Positions 61,353 to 64,000 of a DNA stretch of 64,000 nt are shown here, in pieces. The notes below the pieces were generated by a model. That model was not told the origin of the DNA and ran no database searches. It worked only from the letters and a program-made list of their open reading frames with translations. The translations under genes were made by a program, and so were the position numbers. Numbering within the stretch: position 1 is the first letter of the stretch; each line of letters opens with the position of its first letter. Source of the stretch: Thalassobius sp047123305 (GTDB taxonomy: Bacteria > Pseudomonadota > Alphaproteobacteria > Rhodobacterales > Rhodobacteraceae); NCBI RefSeq assembly GCF_047123305.1, contig NZ_CP138918.1, forward strand, positions 3,844,001 through 3,908,000. The letters run 5' to 3'.

Positions 61353-61726
61353 GGATCTGTCCGCCTGATATCGTTGATCCGCATTTCGCGGGTGTTTTTT
61401 ATGCCTATTACCTTTGATGGTAACGAGAACCAACCCATGCGTCACCAAAAAAACATAAAAAAGCCACGAAATATGGGGCAAACAGAGGTCAAACCTGCGG
61501 GATCTTGCCGATCCGCAGAGATCTAGCGGTTTTTTGACATCCCGCCACAAATCACACGTTCTGACCACGATTGCGCGGGGCGAACATGCGTTTCAACTGT
61601 CAAATGGGGGGCTGCGCCCGTCCCTCAAAGTCCCGTCGATTGCCTGGCGGTTATCCACAGCTTATCCCCAATATGCGGGGGCGTCACTCGGAAACCGCCG
61701 CCGATGTGAAAAAAGCCTCAGATCGC
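61353..61726 (-). promoter_or_regulatory. ftsZ upstream region with two DnaA boxes
   Basis: This 374-bp gap carries TTATCCACA (61651-61659), the exact DnaA-box consensus, and TTATCCCCA (61662-61670), which fits TTATNCNCA, in the same orientation. The stretch 61353-61520 is AT-rich near the ftsZ start and should hold its promoter. No CtrA site (TTAA-N7-TTAA) was found. Confidence 0.65.
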
Positions 61727-62272
61727 CTAGCGCGCCGCAATCAGCAGACGCACGGCCGCCCCCGGCGCTTCCAGCGCATCCCAAGTTTTGTAAGCCGCAA
61801 CATAGATGGCTTGGTCACTGTCCATCCTCCCCCAGGCTTGAACCGCCCTGGACGACAGCCCCTGTCCGCGCTCTGCATTGGTGGCGAGGTCATATTGCTT
61901 CACCCAAGGCAAGGCCAGACGATAGCTCTGGTCAGGTGTCAAGCTGGGCAATCCAACAAGACAGGCACCTTCCCCACGCGCCGATCCCAATTGCACCAAC
62001 ACGCCTGAACTGTTGTCCTGAAGGAACACAGATCCGTTGCGCTCCCCAGCTGCTACAAGCCGTAAATTTCTGGTTTCTGCAAAACCACGCTTGAGAAACT
62101 CCGCTTCGGCAGCAGCCCAATCCGGGGCGTGCCGCGCACAAACGGCCACCGCCCGCGCCGCTGATTTGATCTCGAGAGGGGGTGCCGGAGTTTCGCTTAT
62201 GCCTTTGGAACTGGTTGTATTGCAGCCAGCCAAAGCCGCCATGACTGCCACAATCGCAAATGCCTTACGCAT
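61727..62272 (-). CDS. Lipoprotein of unknown function between ftsA and ftsZ
   Basis: The 181-aa precursor has the signal MRKAFAIVAVMAALAGC with the lipobox LAGC (Cys17). The mature part contains CARHAPDWAAAEAEFLKRGF and several short beta-strand-like segments. No domain is recognised. The gene starts 42 nt after the ftsA stop, in the same direction, so it is likely cotranscribed with ftsQA. It separates ftsA from ftsZ, which are adjacent in many alphaproteobacteria. A division-linked role is only a positional hint. Confidence 0.8.
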   Translation of the reverse strand: MRKAFAIVAVMAALAGCNTTSSKGISETPAPPLEIKSAARAVAVCARHAPDWAAAEAEFLKRGFAETRNLRLVAAGERNGSVFLQDNSSGVLVQLGSARGEGACLVGLPSLTPDQSYRLALPWVKQYDLATNAERGQGLSSRAVQAWGRMDSDQAIYVAAYKTWDALEAPGAAVRLLIAAR

Positions 62273-62314
62273 AATTAACTCCGAATATTCCAATTTTCTT
62301 CAAACGGGTGCCGC

Positions 62315-63649
62315 TTACCAGTTTTCACGGAACCAGCGCACGGCGCGTTTCAAGCTGCGGCCGGCAGCGCGATCGACGGGCAATTCGAAATCCCACCATT
62401 CGTCCTGCGGATGCGCCGCAAACAGACACATCCCCACGGCCGAGGCAAACCCCGGGCCGGTGGCGGCCTGTGGCAGGCCGTGCACCCGCAAGGGTCGGCC
62501 CAGCCGGACCTGCTGCCCCAATATGCGGCTGGCCAAGCCGTCCAGACCGGGGATCTGGCTGCCACCGCCGGTCAGCACGATCTGTTGGCTGGGCATATGT
62601 TCAAACCCTGCCGCATCCAGACGGACACGCACCTCTTCCAGAATTTCTTCGACGCGCGGTCGCATGATGCCAATCAGCTCGGCCCGGCTGACATTGCGGC
62701 GGTCGTGCTCCCAGTCACCCGTGTCGCCGCCGATGTCGATCATCTCGCGGTCGTCCATACCGGTGGCAACCACGCCGCCGTAGAAGGTTTTGATCCGCTC
62801 GGCCGTGGCCTGCGGCACCGAGAGACCCATCGAAATGTCCCCAGTGACATGATCACCGCCCATACGCACCGCATCAGCATAGATCATGTGTTTCTTCATG
62901 AAGATCGAGATCGAAGTCGAACCGCCGCCCAGATCGATACAGGCCGCGCCCAGTTCTTGCTCATCCTCAACCAGCGCCGAAATGCCGCTGACATAGGCGG
63001 AGGAAGCAATGCCCGCCAACTCCATATCGCAACGTTTCACACAATGTGCGAGCGTCTGCACCACCGCTGCATCCACCGTCAGCATATGCAGATCAGTAGA
63101 CAGACGGTTGCCCAGCTGGCCCCGCGGATCGCCCAGACCCGAGCGATGGTCCAATGCAAAGTTCACCGGCTGCGCATGCAGCACCTCACGTCCCTGCCCG
63201 TAGTCCGGCACATCACAGGCCGCCAGCACCTGGCTGATGTCCTGTTCGCCCACGATCTGCCCCTGCAGATCAATGGCCCCGGTCAGACCGTAGCTGCGCG
63301 GCTGAGCGCCTGAAAAACAGGCAATCACGTGGTCAACACGGATGTTGGCCATCTTCTGTGCCGCCTGCAGCGCGGTGCGAATGGCGCGTTCGGTTTCGGC
63401 CATGGCGTGGATTTCACCAAACTTCACCCCACGCGAACGGGTGGTTGCGGCACCGATAACCCGGAAACCCGCCTGCCCCGCCAAGGAGCCAACGCCTTCG
63501 GTTTCGAAATTGCCATTGGTGCCGTCAAAGCGCAGCACCAGACAGGCAATTTTGGAACTGCCCACGTCCAAAATAGCCACCACGCCCCGTTGCATCGCGG
63601 CTTTGCGCATGTTGCGCATTGCGCGTTGGCTGTCATAAAGATCAAACAT
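62315..63649 (-). CDS. ftsA: Cell division protein FtsA
   Basis: Actin-like ATPase that tethers FtsZ to the inner membrane. The 444-aa protein shows the ASKHA phosphate motif ILDVGSSKIACLV, phosphate 2 CIDLGGGSTSISIF, the adenosine motif VLTGGGSQIPGL, and a C-terminal amphipathic membrane-targeting helix (SLKRAVRWFRENW). The start at 63649 (MFDLYDSQRAMRNM) is 4 nt past the ftsQ stop. An upstream in-frame start inside ftsQ is less likely. Confidence 0.95.
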   Translation of the reverse strand: MFDLYDSQRAMRNMRKAAMQRGVVAILDVGSSKIACLVLRFDGTNGNFETEGVGSLAGQAGFRVIGAATTRSRGVKFGEIHAMAETERAIRTALQAAQKMANIRVDHVIACFSGAQPRSYGLTGAIDLQGQIVGEQDISQVLAACDVPDYGQGREVLHAQPVNFALDHRSGLGDPRGQLGNRLSTDLHMLTVDAAVVQTLAHCVKRCDMELAGIASSAYVSGISALVEDEQELGAACIDLGGGSTSISIFMKKHMIYADAVRMGGDHVTGDISMGLSVPQATAERIKTFYGGVVATGMDDREMIDIGGDTGDWEHDRRNVSRAELIGIMRPRVEEILEEVRVRLDAAGFEHMPSQQIVLTGGGSQIPGLDGLASRILGQQVRLGRPLRVHGLPQAATGPGFASAVGMCLFAAHPQDEWWDFELPVDRAAGRSLKRAVRWFRENW

Positions 63650-63653
63650 ACCG

Positions 63654-64000
63654 TCAGTCCTCGAAACCGATCTTGTTAATGCGCCACCACTGCTCAACGG
63701 CGGCCTGGTTCATTCGAATGGTCGGGCGGCTGCCCAGCCGCACGTCCACATGCGCGAGGTCCCGCGCCATCACATCCTGCGCCTGATGCAGCGCAATCAC
63801 CCGCTCCAGCGCCTGAACGGCACCGTCTTCGGGCAGCAAAATTCGTTGGCCGCGATCCAGCACCACATCCCAGCGCCGTGCGCCCATCCGCACCACACCG
63901 CGGGTGCGCGGCCCAAGCGGCCCAAGCGCCGCAATCAGTTGCAACGCCTCGGGCACCGCCAGATCGGCGCCTTCACCGGCGATCAGCGGCAGGGTGGCGT
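63654..64000 (-). CDS. ftsQ: Cell division protein FtsQ (partial, 5' end outside window)
   Basis: The C-terminal about 115 residues of FtsQ are visible: LPLIAGEGADLAVPEALQ, an ARRWDVVLDRGQRILLPEDG block, ALERVIALH, and the end RINKIGFED. FtsQ is a bitopic divisome protein that links early and late division proteins. The frame continues open to the window edge. It lies directly upstream of ftsA. Confidence 0.92.
   Translation of the reverse strand, partial: ATLPLIAGEGADLAVPEALQLIAALGPLGPRTRGVVRMGARRWDVVLDRGQRILLPEDGAVQALERVIALHQAQDVMARDLAHVDVRLGSRPTIRMNQAAVEQWWRINKIGFED

Noticed and set aside
59631..61526. Long open frame antisense to ftsZ
   Set aside because: It is a shadow of the Pro/Gln-rich FtsZ linker and GC-rich codons; no ribosome-binding site and no protein pattern.

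Overview
The window is about 60% G+C chromosomal DNA from an alphaproteobacterium, most likely a Roseobacter-group member of the Rhodobacterales. The main pointers are the ftsQ-ftsA-(lipoprotein)-ftsZ-lpxC-bamD-recN block, full-length pntA/pntB, cobS/cobT, a Hint/RTX exoprotein of a type frequent in roseobacters, and Rhodobacterales-typical DUF families. No phage, insertion sequence, CRISPR array, rRNA or tRNA was recognised. Most of it is core genome with small accessory pockets.

Layout. 1-3.8 kb: the end of a lipoprotein gene, moaA (molybdopterin), then waaA and an LpcC-like mannosyltransferase (lipopolysaccharide inner core). 3.8-4.8 kb: an AT-richer gap holding a decayed DUF4279-type gene. 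4.8-16 kb: a peptide or acyl-amino-acid scavenging locus. It has two paralogous M20 amidohydrolases, a DadA-type FAD oxidoreductase and an ArgE-type deacylase on the minus strand, a fused two-domain ABC ATPase also on the minus strand, and divergently the binding protein and two permeases. 16-21 kb: a YeeE/YedE transporter overlapping a DUF3422 gene tail to tail, then DUF1684, a thioesterase and a secreted protein of unknown function. 21-24 kb: the proton-translocating transhydrogenase pntAB.

24-30 kb: an isoprenylcysteine-methyltransferase-like membrane protein, a metallo-beta-lactamase-fold protein lacking the usual metal motif, an SDR, a YjbR protein, and kynU/kynA (tryptophan catabolism) behind a dense set of repeats and a palindromic operator. 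30-35 kb: the Hint/RTX exoprotein, a LysR regulator divergent from a LysE exporter, and a glutamine-amidotransferase-like hydrolase. 35-43.8 kb: pepN, two proteins of unknown family, a strongly folded intergenic element, gatB, a thioesterase, DUF4177 and a J-domain protein. 43.9-50 kb: a nitronate monooxygenase, cobS and cobT (cobaltochelatase) and an aminopeptidase P. 50-55.7 kb: DUF427, an SDR-DoxX fusion, DUF2269, a ClC protein with a channel-like substitution, and an FAD-linked 2-hydroxyacid dehydrogenase.

55.7-64 kb: recN, bamD, lpxC, ftsZ, a small lipoprotein, ftsA and partial ftsQ, all on the minus strand. This is the downstream end of a division and cell-wall cluster, running into outer-membrane assembly and DNA repair. 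Two adjacent DnaA boxes lie in the gap upstream of ftsZ.

The most notable non-routine signals are the folded element before gatB (39944-40049), the kynU control region (27161-27228), the DnaA boxes before ftsZ, the metal-motif-less MBL protein, the ClC protein with valine at the proton-glutamate position, and the untracked DUF4279 remnant. I saw no clear candidate for a wholly new multi-gene system; the nearest is the 4.8-16 kb scavenging locus.
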